A stretch of DNA of 64,000 bases from Dendrophyllia cribrosa (Eukaryota; Cnidaria; Anthozoa; Scleractinia; Dendrophylliidae), in contig JAJLRJ010000003.1 of the NCBI GenBank assembly GCA_024195265.1, forward strand, positions 31,753,143 through 31,817,142, read 5' to 3'. Both the position numbers and the translations under genes were made by a program. The notes beneath the pieces are model-generated. The model was not told the origin of the DNA and made no database searches. It saw only the letters and a list, made by a program, of their open reading frames with translations. Position 1 is the first letter of the stretch. Each line of letters starts with the position of its first letter. This document shows positions 1 through 12,200 of this stretch, one piece after another.

Positions 1-51
1 CCTCTTCTAAAGTAACTCCTTGGATAGTCGCTACGGTGACTGTTTCTTCAT
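1..51 (-). CDS. Probable next exon of the mosaic gene, start only
   Basis: A pyrimidine-rich stretch ending TTGTAG lies just above position 51 on the minus strand. The following 51 bases stay open in phase 1, the phase left by the double-EGF exon, and read a short hydrophilic segment ([12 protein letters not shown]). The exon runs off the window. The domain is not recognisable from 17 residues. Confidence 0.4.
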
Positions 52-3000
52 CTACAACACGAAAGATGAACAATAAAGTGTCAAATACCTCGCCTTTATA
101 TTGTGTTGCCTAAAGAATAAAACATAGAAATTTCTATGTTCCTTTACATTGTGGTGCCTAAAGAAACATGTAAATTTCCATGTTCCTTTACATTGTGGTG
201 CCTAAAGAAACATGTAAATTTCCATGTTCCTTTACATTGTGGTGCCTAAAGAAACAGGGAAATTACCATGTTCCTTTACATTGTGGTGCCTAAAGAAACA
301 GGGAAATTACCATGTTCCTTTACATTGTGGTTACTCTGTTGCTAAAGCGAAGGAACATTGAAATTCCCATTCTTTTTCTTATATGTAATGATTACACAAT
401 TTATTTTAAATGTGGCTTTTTTCTTTTTTTATACTTGGTAAATATATTATCATTGATTTAAACTGATTGCGATTTTGAGACGGCATTTTATAACTTGTTC
501 ATCGTTGTTACGTCATTGTGTTCGAAAGTTTTTGTTTTCGACCTCGCATAACGTTTTAATATGATTCCCTAGTTTTGCATTGCGCATCACTACTGCGCAT
601 AATAAATTGCGTCATTTGCGCGTGCACGAGCGCGCGCGCACTCCGAAGCAAGAGGGTTTCCTTTAAGAATTCAATTACAAAGAGGATTTCGCGCTGGTCG
701 GGAACAATAGCTTGACAACGAGCACGGTGACCCCCAATTTTTAATGCAGAAATTTAAATGACACACGGTTGACTACAATATATCGCGATTTAAAGAAAAG
801 TTAAAATTCTGCTTTGAAATATTTGTATTTGAATGCTGTAAAGAACACGTCTTCAGGTAGTGTTGGGTATGCGCGCACGTAAGATCAAAGTCAATTTTGT
901 TGAACTGCTCTATTATTTTAATCCAAGCAATGATTTTTTTTTTAGAAATTATAGTCCCCTTTCTGATTACTAGGGTTCAGTAATGAAACCTCGCGGGTCG
1001 TATAGTTACCTTAATGGCCATCCATGTTGTGCAAAAACGAGCACGGTGCCCCCTATTTTTTATTTCAAGTTTTTGTGATGCTCATAACATAATTACCACC
1101 TGGACCAAGTTTTAGAAAATCGTAAAAAATTCCTTCTTTTTCAATGGAATCACCTTAATGGTGAAGTGTTGGTATGATATTAGTTGAGTAGTGAATGGGT
1201 GAAAAAAAGTAGAGGATGCATAGTATTATGTTGGAAACGCCCCAGCAAAAGATAATCAAACACAGAAGACTACAATGAAAATGTCAGATAATGATGCATT
1301 AAATACTTGACGAAAATCACACTATTGCCTAAAAAGAAAGTCACGTGTTTCGAATTTAATATAATAAATAAATAAATAAATAAATAGATAAATAGGTTAA
1401 TAAAATTAAATAGAGGTTATTCAGCATGAAGTTGTGTAATACGGCTGAGTATTTTTACGAGTAAAAAATAAAAACTGACGAGTTTATTACACGACAGTAA
1501 TCTTCTAAAACTAAGTTTTAAAAACTGTTTTTCTTAGCGCGCGGCCAGAAGAGCGTAATAACGTGCCATATTTGCACTCGTTCTAATGCGTATTTGTACT
1601 CTAGAATGCTATGTCGAATAATAAATATAACTTACCTAACTGGAATAAGCAGTTAACTCCAGCATAGTAACCTACACATTCACACGTGTACCCTAAACCA
1701 TTGTTCAGGCAATTTCCTCCGTTCTCGCAAGGATTAGGCTCGCAGTAGTCTACAGGAACAGCGGTCGTTAGTTTGGTTGTCGGTGGTGGGGTAGTTGTTG
1801 GTGGTATAGGTGATGTTGAACAGATCCGTCCATCATCCACATCCGGACATGCGCATTGATACCCATTCGAGTTTGACAGACAGAGGTGAGTGCAGTAACC
1901 GTTGTTATTCATACAGGGATGATCACCTAAAAAAAAGGAAGAAAAATTATCCATCAACAGAACAGTCGTATAACTGGTAGCGCATACAACTCCCTTGCCT
2001 GCAGGAGCGTAGCTAGGATTTTTCAAACAAGGGGCGGGGGGCGGGAGGCGGGAGGCGGGGGGCGGGGGGGGGGGGGGGGGGGGGGTTCACATTGTGTCGT
2101 CTGAAAATGTTTATTTTTAAAAAAAATTTGTAAATTATTAATTCTTCTTTTTTTTGTCGACATATTTTTATTACTAAAGTGTCCGCGAACAAGTTTATTC
2201 ATGAGTAGTTCGTGAGTTGAATAATATAAAAAAGGAAACTATAGACCGAGGTGAAGACGAGTGTGTTTTCCTATTCGCTTTAACGAATGCACAAGGCCAT
2301 CCCAATATAATGATTCGTTTTCCACCGCCCTCCACTCCCGGGCAAAAAAAATTGACTTCAAGGGGACAGGATGATGTGCATATCAGACTAGTGTTTAGAC
2401 AAGACAAGACAACAAGACAAGACATTTATTATCATAATTATCGGCATGTACAATTTCTTGGCACGCAGTTAGCAAAAAAGACGCTAGTCGAGGCGTGCCA
2501 AATTAATTCTATTACAAATCAGATATTAAAGATAATAAGTAAAATGCAAAGAAAAGAAAAGAAGAAATATGTGTAATAAATTCAAAGCAAGAAAATCTGC
2601 TTAATGCAAACTGTAAAAGAAGCTAAGGTTTAGAATTTCGCGGTTTTATTTCTCGCATTATCATGGTTCCAGTTAAACCTACGTTTCCAAGCATTTATTG
2701 TTGAGAAATATATGAATGACGTCACAAACCGTTTCTTAGTAAAGGGTAAGCGATGTCTATGATATCCACATTTAAAGAAGAAAGAATTGTGTGCTTGTAA
2801 ATTAGTTAAGTTTTGCATGTCATACAGTGCGACAGGGCATCTGGATTTTTCTGGATTTTTTTTCGGGAAACGAAAAACATATTGGGATGGCTTAACAATC
2901 GCGCAAAAGCACTTTCCTCGATGTGATTTGTCCATTATTATTGTCCATTATTGCCATTATGCTTCACGCGCAACAATAACAGAGGCGCGTGAAGCATAGT

Positions 3001-5708
3001 GGACAATACTGGGTCTTTAAGTCGGACTGAGATTTCAGAATTCGCCAAAAAATGTACGGCATTAAAGTACTCGTAATGCCGTAACCGAAGAGAATAGGAC
3101 GTAAACCTCAGTATCTGTGAAAGAAAATAGATCTAGATGACGTTATAGCACTTTGTGAGTGATTTGTAACAGTTATTGGACCCCGGAGGGGGGGGGGGGG
3201 TACTTCCCCAAAATACCTATACGGGTATGTGCCACCCAACGGGGTCGTGATTTGGAGACTCCTGATCTAGAACGGGGTATCCATTTTAGAGACGTTTCCT
3301 AGAACGGGGTATAATATTTCGAACGCACGAAAGCTTCAGGTTATCAGAAGCCATTTTTTCTAGAACGGGGTATTAAAAATTGACCTATTTCTAGAACGGG
3401 GTATCATTTTGAGTGCAAATTCTTTCTAAAACGGGGTCCAAATTTGGAGACCAGGGCGGCACATACCCACCCAAAATATACCCGAGTACCCCCCCCCCCC
3501 CCCCCCCCCTCGGGGATTGGAGTGAGTGGAGTACAATTCAGAGGGTAATTATAATCGGGCGAGCAATCTCAAATCGGTCGAGCGCGTAGAGCGAGGATTA
3601 TTTGAAATTACGAGTACGAATTGAATTGTACAGTTCGAAGTCCGGTTACTTATTAATCGCATCGATAACAAAATTCGAGATTAATAAATCTATGCGAACT
3701 TTCATTCTACTTAAAACGTCAAGGATATTTTCTGTCAGTTTAAAACCAGCAGAGAAACAGCAAAAAAGAAGCCATTTAACTGCACTGGATTGACGCGTGC
3801 GCAACGTAGGTGTCCAATTACTAACAGCTATCCAATTACAAAACGCTGTAATTGGACACCCGCGTGACCGCGCGCCAATTACATGAGAACAAGAGGCTAC
3901 ACTGGTAGCCTATACTCATGAGCTGGCATAAGAAAGTTTTACGGTTTATTTTAACTGGGTCACGCACCCCTTCCCCCCTCAACGAATTTTTCGTGACACA
4001 CTTAAGAACCGTGTCGACACACGTTTTCTGTACTCGCCGTGAATATTTAATTTATTGATTCCAGATCAAATACACACTCGCCTTAATTTCCCAAATACTG
4101 ATTTGGAAATGAAAATTGCAAAACATACACAGACATCTTTGCGTAAGGCGAAGCGGGTAAAGTTAGAACTATAAAATGACATGTAAGTCTTGTTTTGTTT
4201 ACATAATATCAGATATCATTTATTACGACTAAATTTGAACACATTTTATAAGCATTTCTCCAAAACTAGCGATAACACAAAGAAAAAGTCAATCACAAAT
4301 TGATATCAACATAAATTCCCATCGAAAAATGTAATTTCTTTTTTGGTAAAGTCCAAACTCGGCTGTTTGATTACGGGCACGCCGAAATCACGAGGTCGCG
4401 TGTCAACCAATCAGACTAGTGAAAGTCGTCCCGTGGGATACGGGAAATTTTAAAAAACATGGCAATTTGTGACTACGAAAAGCAACTTGACCGAAACCTA
4501 GACTCATGCCGCTGCGCACAGGGAAAATTTCCTAAAGGAAAACCATGATAAGTACAATGTAATGCTAATAGGCAGTAGAAACAGCGATAATGCATCTATA
4601 AATGTTAATATAGATGGAGAAAATATTAAGTCCTCCTCAGATATCAAATTGTTGGGGGTTACATTAGATAATAAGCTTAATTACAGTGTACGTCTTAGAA
4701 ATATGATACCGAGAGAAGCAAAGTTGCAATTATATAAGTCAGCAATCTTACCTAATTTAACGTATTGCCATACAGTATGGCACTTTTGTAAAGCGTCTGA
4801 TGCAAGAAAATTAGAAAGAGTACAAGAGAGGGCTCTGCGTGCAGTATACAATAACAAGACTGCAACGTATGAGGAATTATTATGTAAGGCAAAGTTACCT
4901 AGTCTTACAAACAGGCGCCTACAAGATATACTAATATTGATGTATAAAGGTGGTCAGACACGAGGGGTCATGTAGCAGGGACATGTCGCAGCGACATGAA
5001 GCAGCGAGAAAATTTTGTGTAGTACATACTGAGGGACATGTAGCAAAGGCGTGCAGCGGGGACATGTAGGAGGGACAAAATCATAGCGCTTGCACACACA
5101 TGAAAATGTTGCGGGGACATGTCTCAGGGATATGTTGCAGCGACACGTCCCTTACACAAATTTTTGTCGCTGCTACATGTCGCTGCGACATGTCCCTGCT
5201 ACATGACCCCTCGTGTCTGACCACCTTAAGGTTAGATATTTATTGGCCCCTGAGCATATTTGTAATATATTTTATAAGCAAGATAAAAACCATAATTTAC
5301 GAAGTGACTTTTTAATTCCCAAATTTAACACTGTCAAGTATAGGAAGCATAGCATTAGATATTTAGGCCCTTATCTTTGGGGAAAGATTAGCAAGGAATT
5401 ACGAAATCAGGTGAGCCTTCAGTCATTTAGGAGGGCAATATGCTCTGTTGATGTACTGGACATACTGGGTGGAATGCGCAAATGCTGTACATGCTCATTA
5501 AAATAAGCTTGGAAGGAGTAGCGGCGACATTTGTCGCAAATATATAATAACGTAATTTATATAGTATTCTTTTTTGTAATAATTGTATGGAATTTTTAAT
5601 ATCTTATCTATTTAAATAACTCTATGTAATCTTAGCCCATTTTAAATTTTACATTTGTAAATTATTTAAAGCAATTGTATGAATTATTTTAGTATATCTG
5701 TTAATGTA

Positions 5709-5739
<31 letters not shown>

Positions 5740-8700
5740 ATTTTGTTATAGTGTCCTCAATTAGCCTTACAGCTAAATATTTTGACACTTTAATAAAGTT
5801 TATGTATGTATGCGCGCATGAGTAAATAGGTACGCGAATGTGCTATAGCAATCGATAATTTGGTATTGATACTATTATGTTATTATACTCACTGTCTCGT
5901 GTTGGGTTCCCTTTTTTAATTGCCATTCCTCTAGGGTCAAACATTCTTGAAGCTACAACTTCCAAATTGCCATCCCATGCAGTTTTGTTGATCCGATATA
6001 CCTTCTCCTCCCAATATTCGTTCCAATACACAAACTGGTCATCGAGCGCAACTCCATGTGGGCTATCAAAATACCAGTAGTCTAAAAGCAATGTCTGGAC
6101 AGAGTGATTGCCAGCTGAGTCGAGATCAATATACAACAGACTTGACAAATAGAAGCTAACGAAGTAAATTCGGTTCATTTGAACATCCAAGGAAAGGCCA
6201 ATAGCATCATATTCACCCCAGTTATCTGTCAACAAGGCAATAGTTCTGCGGTTTCTTCCGTCCATTTCAGCACCTTCAATAATTCCATGTCCCGACCAGT
6301 ACATGTACCTAAAACATAAACAGATATATTTTGCGAAATTAGAAGCATCTTTAATATTTCGGGCACAACAATGATAAAGCGGCACCTACATTGTACTTAG
6401 CCCATTTGAAGAGCGGTAATTAGCAAGTTGACTTAATATCTTCTTTCAACGGTTGCCACAAACTGTATGGAGCATGTAATGAGCTGGAAGTTAACAATGA
6501 TAAGCTTATCGTTGCAAGTAACTAAACAGGGAAATGCAACGGTACCCTCCCATGAACTGCCAAGGGCACGGTCGCTGGCATGCACCGATGTGAACACGGC
6601 TTTCTGTAAGTACCCGAGCCACGGTGCTCGGGTCTCGACCTTGTACAGGAAGCAAAACGAGCATGGGTACCAGTCTTCACACTCTGACTCGTAGGTTTCC
6701 TACTCTAATTTCAAAATGAAGGATGGTTATTGAGATGAATATGTCTCTGACCATAAAATTCGCCCGATGTTAAATAAAGGTACTGACATAACCACAACAC
6801 ACTTGGAACACACACACACACGTACATGACACAACCACAACACACTTGGAACACACACACACATGTACATTATGCGGCTTACTTTTATTTAAATTTATGT
6901 GGCAATTGAAGAACAGAAAACAATTTCTTTTGCAAAGGATAATGGGTGCTTAATTAATAAGTGTGCCTAATACGAATGAGAAGGATGTGATGTTCATCTT
7001 GTCAGGAATCGAACTTATGACCTTTCGTACACCGGTCGGATGATTCCGTACAGCGATCGGATGATTCCGTACAGCGGTCGGATGATTCCGTACACCGGTC
7101 GGATGATTCCGTACACCGGTCGGATGATTCCGTACACCGGTCGGATGATTCCGTACACCGGTCGGATGATTCCGTACACCGGTCGGATGATTCCGTACAC
7201 CGGTCGGATGCTCTAATGACTGAGCTACGAAAGACTCGTGGCGAGCTAGGTCATTTACCAGGTTCAAACAGGCGATCAAAAACGTTATCAAGAATGATAA
7301 CAAAAACTTTTTTTCTCCGCAATAAACGAGTTTAAACCTACCCTCTGGTGGTATCCAAAGCAATGTCTTCCGGATATGAAGACAAATTAGAAACCAGCAC
7401 TTTCCAGTAAGCTCCATTCAACTTTGAAACTTCTATTGACAGATTTGCTCTGCTTATCCAATAAATATTTCCTCCCACAAGATCTAAAGCGATGCCACTT
7501 GGTTTAGTAACGTTCGAACGAACGACTTCTTGGTTCCTGCCATCAACCGAGGATCGCTCGACAGTGCCACGGGTGTAATCGGTCCAGTACACTTTATCGT
7601 CAAATGGATCGAAATCAACGCCCATTGGTCCCATCAGATTTTTAAATGGCAGAGAAACGATAGTGGTATCAGATGGACTAAGTGAAGAAATATAGATATT
7701 GTCATAGCCAGAATCGGCGATAAATATGGCGTCGCCAACAGTGCCTGAAAATAAAAAATCAAATGAACGTAAATAAGTGGAAAATTTACAATTTAAAATA
7801 GAAGTGATACTCCATTTGGAAAAAATGACTGATTAATAATCACACTAGAATTGATTAAGGTATAAGACTATGTTTCGAGAACAAGCAAATATATTTTGTC
7901 TCCTTGTTGCTCTGTCGCCCTTTGTAAGTAATGATGTTACATTGTAGCCACTAGAGGAAATTGATGCTATCTCATCTTATTGGCCAAATTTATACTAGAG
8001 ACGATTTATCCGTGTGAGACAGATAATTCGTCTAGATATAAATTAGGGGAATAGACGAATCATGGGGCAAAATTCGCCTTCGGTTGATTTGTCTGTCAGC
8101 ACGTCTTCAAGACATGCTGACCGTAAACGGATAATGTCTCTAACTTGTCTAACTAGACGGAAAACGAAGACGTTTTTGACTTAGTTTCCTATTTGTTGGC
8201 AAGGTTTCTTAGGATGCCATTTTCCTCTCCCCAGTCCTTTCCATCGTTGAGTTATTCGTCCTTATTCGTCTTCAATTGTATACTTACTTTAGACGAATTA
8301 TTCGTCCGACGGATAATTCGTCTTTAGTATAAAATCGGTCATTGCTTCGCTCTTCAGCTGGCTGAATTTGTGCAAAAATAAATATCTTATCGATTGACTT
8401 TGATTATCCTTTTATAAATACCAAGTTATATGTATGTTACAGTTAATGTTATAAGCAAATTCCCTTGAAGCCCAGAAAGTATTACACAATGCTCAGTGAA
8501 GCGTATACACATAAACGACTTTCAGCACACATCTCATGAAAGAAAGAAAAAATAACACAGTTAATGTTTTCTTCTTGAATATAAAATTGCAAAACGTACA
8601 AGTCTTTTCATCTTCGGCAATCTTCATTCCAGCTTGGCACATGCACCTTTTGCCATTGGGTTTCACGACGCACAGATGAGAACATCCACCATTATTCTGA

Positions 8701-9165
8701 CAGGCTGTTTGCGCTGCAAAAAACAGTCAAGTTAGCTAACAAGAGATGACTGAGCTTTTTTTCACATACTTAAGTCATATATTATAAAATTAAATTCAAC
8801 AACAATCTTTGTCTCTTATTATGTATTTTAGTAAGCACCTGGAACACTAGAAAAAAAGATCATTCTGCCAACGTTTATACAAACTTTATGCAAACGACGC
8901 TAGACATCGTTTAAAGTGTGCCAGAAAATAAAAAAAAATATTAACGATTTCTTTTCTGTTAATCATTCTATTTTCGGCATTATTATACACCACTTTCATA
9001 ATGGCGGCCGATTTATTTATTCTTTTATATGTATGTTAATTAGCCTCACCGGCCTCGTTGGCGTGTGCAAAATTCAAAAGAATTTTTACTCTAAAACGAG
9101 GCCGGTGAGGCTAATTAACATACATATAAAAGAATAAATAAATCGGCCGCCATTATGAAAGTGGT

Positions 9166-9203
<38 letters not shown>

Positions 9204-12200
9204 GATCATGATTAGAAAGACCCATCCTGACACTTGCTGATTGGTTACTTGTTATAATGCAGGGTTAGCGTCAATTTTGTTTCCAGTTAAACAATTAATT
9301 AATGGAGAATTTTTGTTCAAAGTGCGATAAAGCTAACCCAGGATTAGCGTCAATTTGATTCCAGATAAATAATTAATCAATGGAATTTTTTAGAAAGTAT
9401 TTTTGCGCTCTAGTTTCGATTTTGATTTGTCTTTACGTGTAGCTTAAAATTAACTTTTAAAAACCATTTTTAACAAACGAAATAAAATTCTCGGTTAAGT
9501 TTTAATTATGGGTTAGCGTTAATCGGCTTTCAAACATCCCGGTGTCATTGATGTTAAATAAACTATCAATTTTAGTTATTACCTGGTGGTTGAGGCGTCT
9601 GGGAGTTGTGCGCGTATATCCCATGTGGACTTGAAAACCCATCGGCAATCATATGAACTGTTTTATCAGTTACGTTGGCTTTGAAGATGGTTCCTGCAAA
9701 ATCTCCATCGCCCTGAGCTGTCCAGTAAAGGGTGTTGTTTAGCATTGTCAAACCTGTTGGACCGTGAAGGTTTCCAGAAAGCAGGGTATGTATCTCCATA
9801 CTGACCAGGTCAATATACCGGATCACATCATTGGATTGGTCAGAGAAGAACAGACGGTTTCCAGTCTTATCCAGAACCACGTCAATAATAGTTTGTCCAA
9901 TGTTTGATAAATTTGCAAGGACAATTTTGTTTTTCCCATCCATGTCTACTCGTAATATTTGCGGACTGCTACCAACAGAGGAAACGTACATGTACCTGCA
10001 AACAGGACAAAAAATTCACTCAGACCTCATAGATACCCTTCAGTATTGTTGCATTCGATACGTTTACAGTCAACTATTTCTAAGACGGGGACCGTTGGGA
10101 CCGGCACCAATGCAACTGCCCGTCATAGAGAGGTGACCGCCTTATACCAATTCGATTCATAGACATAATTTGCGGGTCTCGAAATACAATCTTTTCGTCC
10201 TCAGACCACACACTGACTCTTTCAAGAAGAGTTTTTGGTATAGGGTTTCTGTCTTATGGAATAGTCTGTCGGTCGAAGCTCAGCAGGCTACTGATCTAAA
10301 TAATTTTTTGTATTTTATCAATTAGATAGCTTAGTTAGTTTACTTATTTGAGTCATTTTTTATGCCTTGATTAGATGATCTTTGTGGTTCTAAATGCTAT
10401 GGTGACTTATGTATTATTGTAGTTATTTATTAAGTAAGTGCACGGCTTCTTGGGAGAGCACTTTTTTAATAGTGATAAAGGATTTCCGTGTTAAAATAAA
10501 GTTATCTATCTATAGAGAGAGTCAAGGTAAGCTGACACCGAAAATCCAAAGATAGTAAAACAGAAGGCACGTGCAGTAAGTAAACATCAGTTCAGGCGAG
10601 GAGGTCGTTTATTACAAGTTGCGAACTGGAGCAAGACTACGGTAAAATAGATAGCGCTTTTAAATAAACTTCTGGTTATTATTAAGGGGTCACGTATTTG
10701 TCTTCCCTATCAACATCTATAATTTGCTCTTAAGCGAAAAACACACTTCACAAGTGTCTGTCCGTTGACTGCTTTTTATGACCCTGTCACACTATTGCGT
10801 ATCGTAATAGCGTATGCCAGCGGAATGCCAGCGTATGAAAAATATCACTCATACGCTGGTATACGCTGACATACGCTAGGGGTACGTTAGGCATAGGTTG
10901 TATACGTTTCAAACATGGTCGCATACGGTGGCATACGCTGGCATACGGCGAGGCAGAAAATTTTTTTTAAGCATGCTTAAAAATTTTGTGCGTATTCGGA
11001 CGTATGGTTTATACGCTAAGCATACGCTAGGCATACGCTGAATACGCGAGAGTTACGCTAGAGGTACGTTACTCATAGGTCAAGTACGCTGGTCATACGC
11101 CGTATTTTCAAGGCAATTTTGTGCGTATGAAAATTATTTTATAAATTTTCATACGCAACTCATACGTTTCTTTAATACGCAATAGTGTGACAGGGCCTTA
11201 AGAGTCCGCTATCCGTTTTAGAGAGGTGTCCGTCTTAAGGAGAGTTCAGTTACAAACAAATGACTGAAGAACGGCAAGGACCAACTTAATCATGCTTACC
11301 CCAAACTGCTGTCCAACGCTATTCCTTGAGGTGAATCTACGTCAACAATGACAGTTTCATGGGAGCCGTCAAATGTTGCAATTTTAACGCTGTTCTCATA
11401 GTCGTCAGCGACATAGATGTTCCTTCCAACAAGGTCTATCGCAATACCTTTTGGACTCCAAAGGCCTCTAATCACAATTTGGCTTGAGGTAGCATTTAGA
11501 AAAGCGCGATGGATGTTTCCGTAATCATCTGCCAAGTAGATTCGCTTTTCTATTGGATCGTAAGATACCCCGATCGGTGTAGTGTCAAGTGGAATGGACA
11601 GTGGTATTGGGCGGGGCGGTGTCTGTGGGTGCAATGGAATGTAGTAGCACAATTTACGACCTCCTTCACACGAGAGCAAGAAATCACCTGCGTCTGCAAT
11701 GAAACATGAACATTAATAACTACAAGTAATTCATCTAATAGATAGTGATTGCTGTACTGACGTTAGTGGGGTTGAGCTGTAATAATAAGTTGAATCCAGA
11801 GAGGACTGATGATCTTCTATCAATGGAGCTCCTGTTTTTATACGAACAGTTCTCATTTCTGTTACAGCTCATCGCTCTCTCTAATATCCCTGGGCTTCGT
11901 AAATCGAGTAAACTGAAAATAAGTAATTCCCAGTAATATAAAAACAATTACGTCCGTGACGTGATGTGTGGGGGAGGGGGGGGGGGGGGTTGAATTGATC
12001 GCATATCAAAAAATTTAGCAGCGTCCAGTGGACACATGCTCCTTGCATTTTACTGTATTTCACCCACAAATCCTGATTATGAACCGCTGCTCTGAAGCAA
12101 TAAGAAAGGCCCGGGGGGAGGGGGGGGGGGGGGACTCCCATATAAAAATGACGGGGGTGCTCGTCGGAAATTTTCGAAAAACACCCTAAAAGGTACCAGA

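Noticed and set aside
7008..7245. Functional tRNA gene
   Set aside because: A- and B-box-like parts are present but the anticodon arm is replaced by a repeat array and no acceptor stem pairs.
6950..7417. Frame with PTGVRNH repeats
   Set aside because: Produced by the 21-bp minisatellite; it also runs into exon A14 in the wrong frame.
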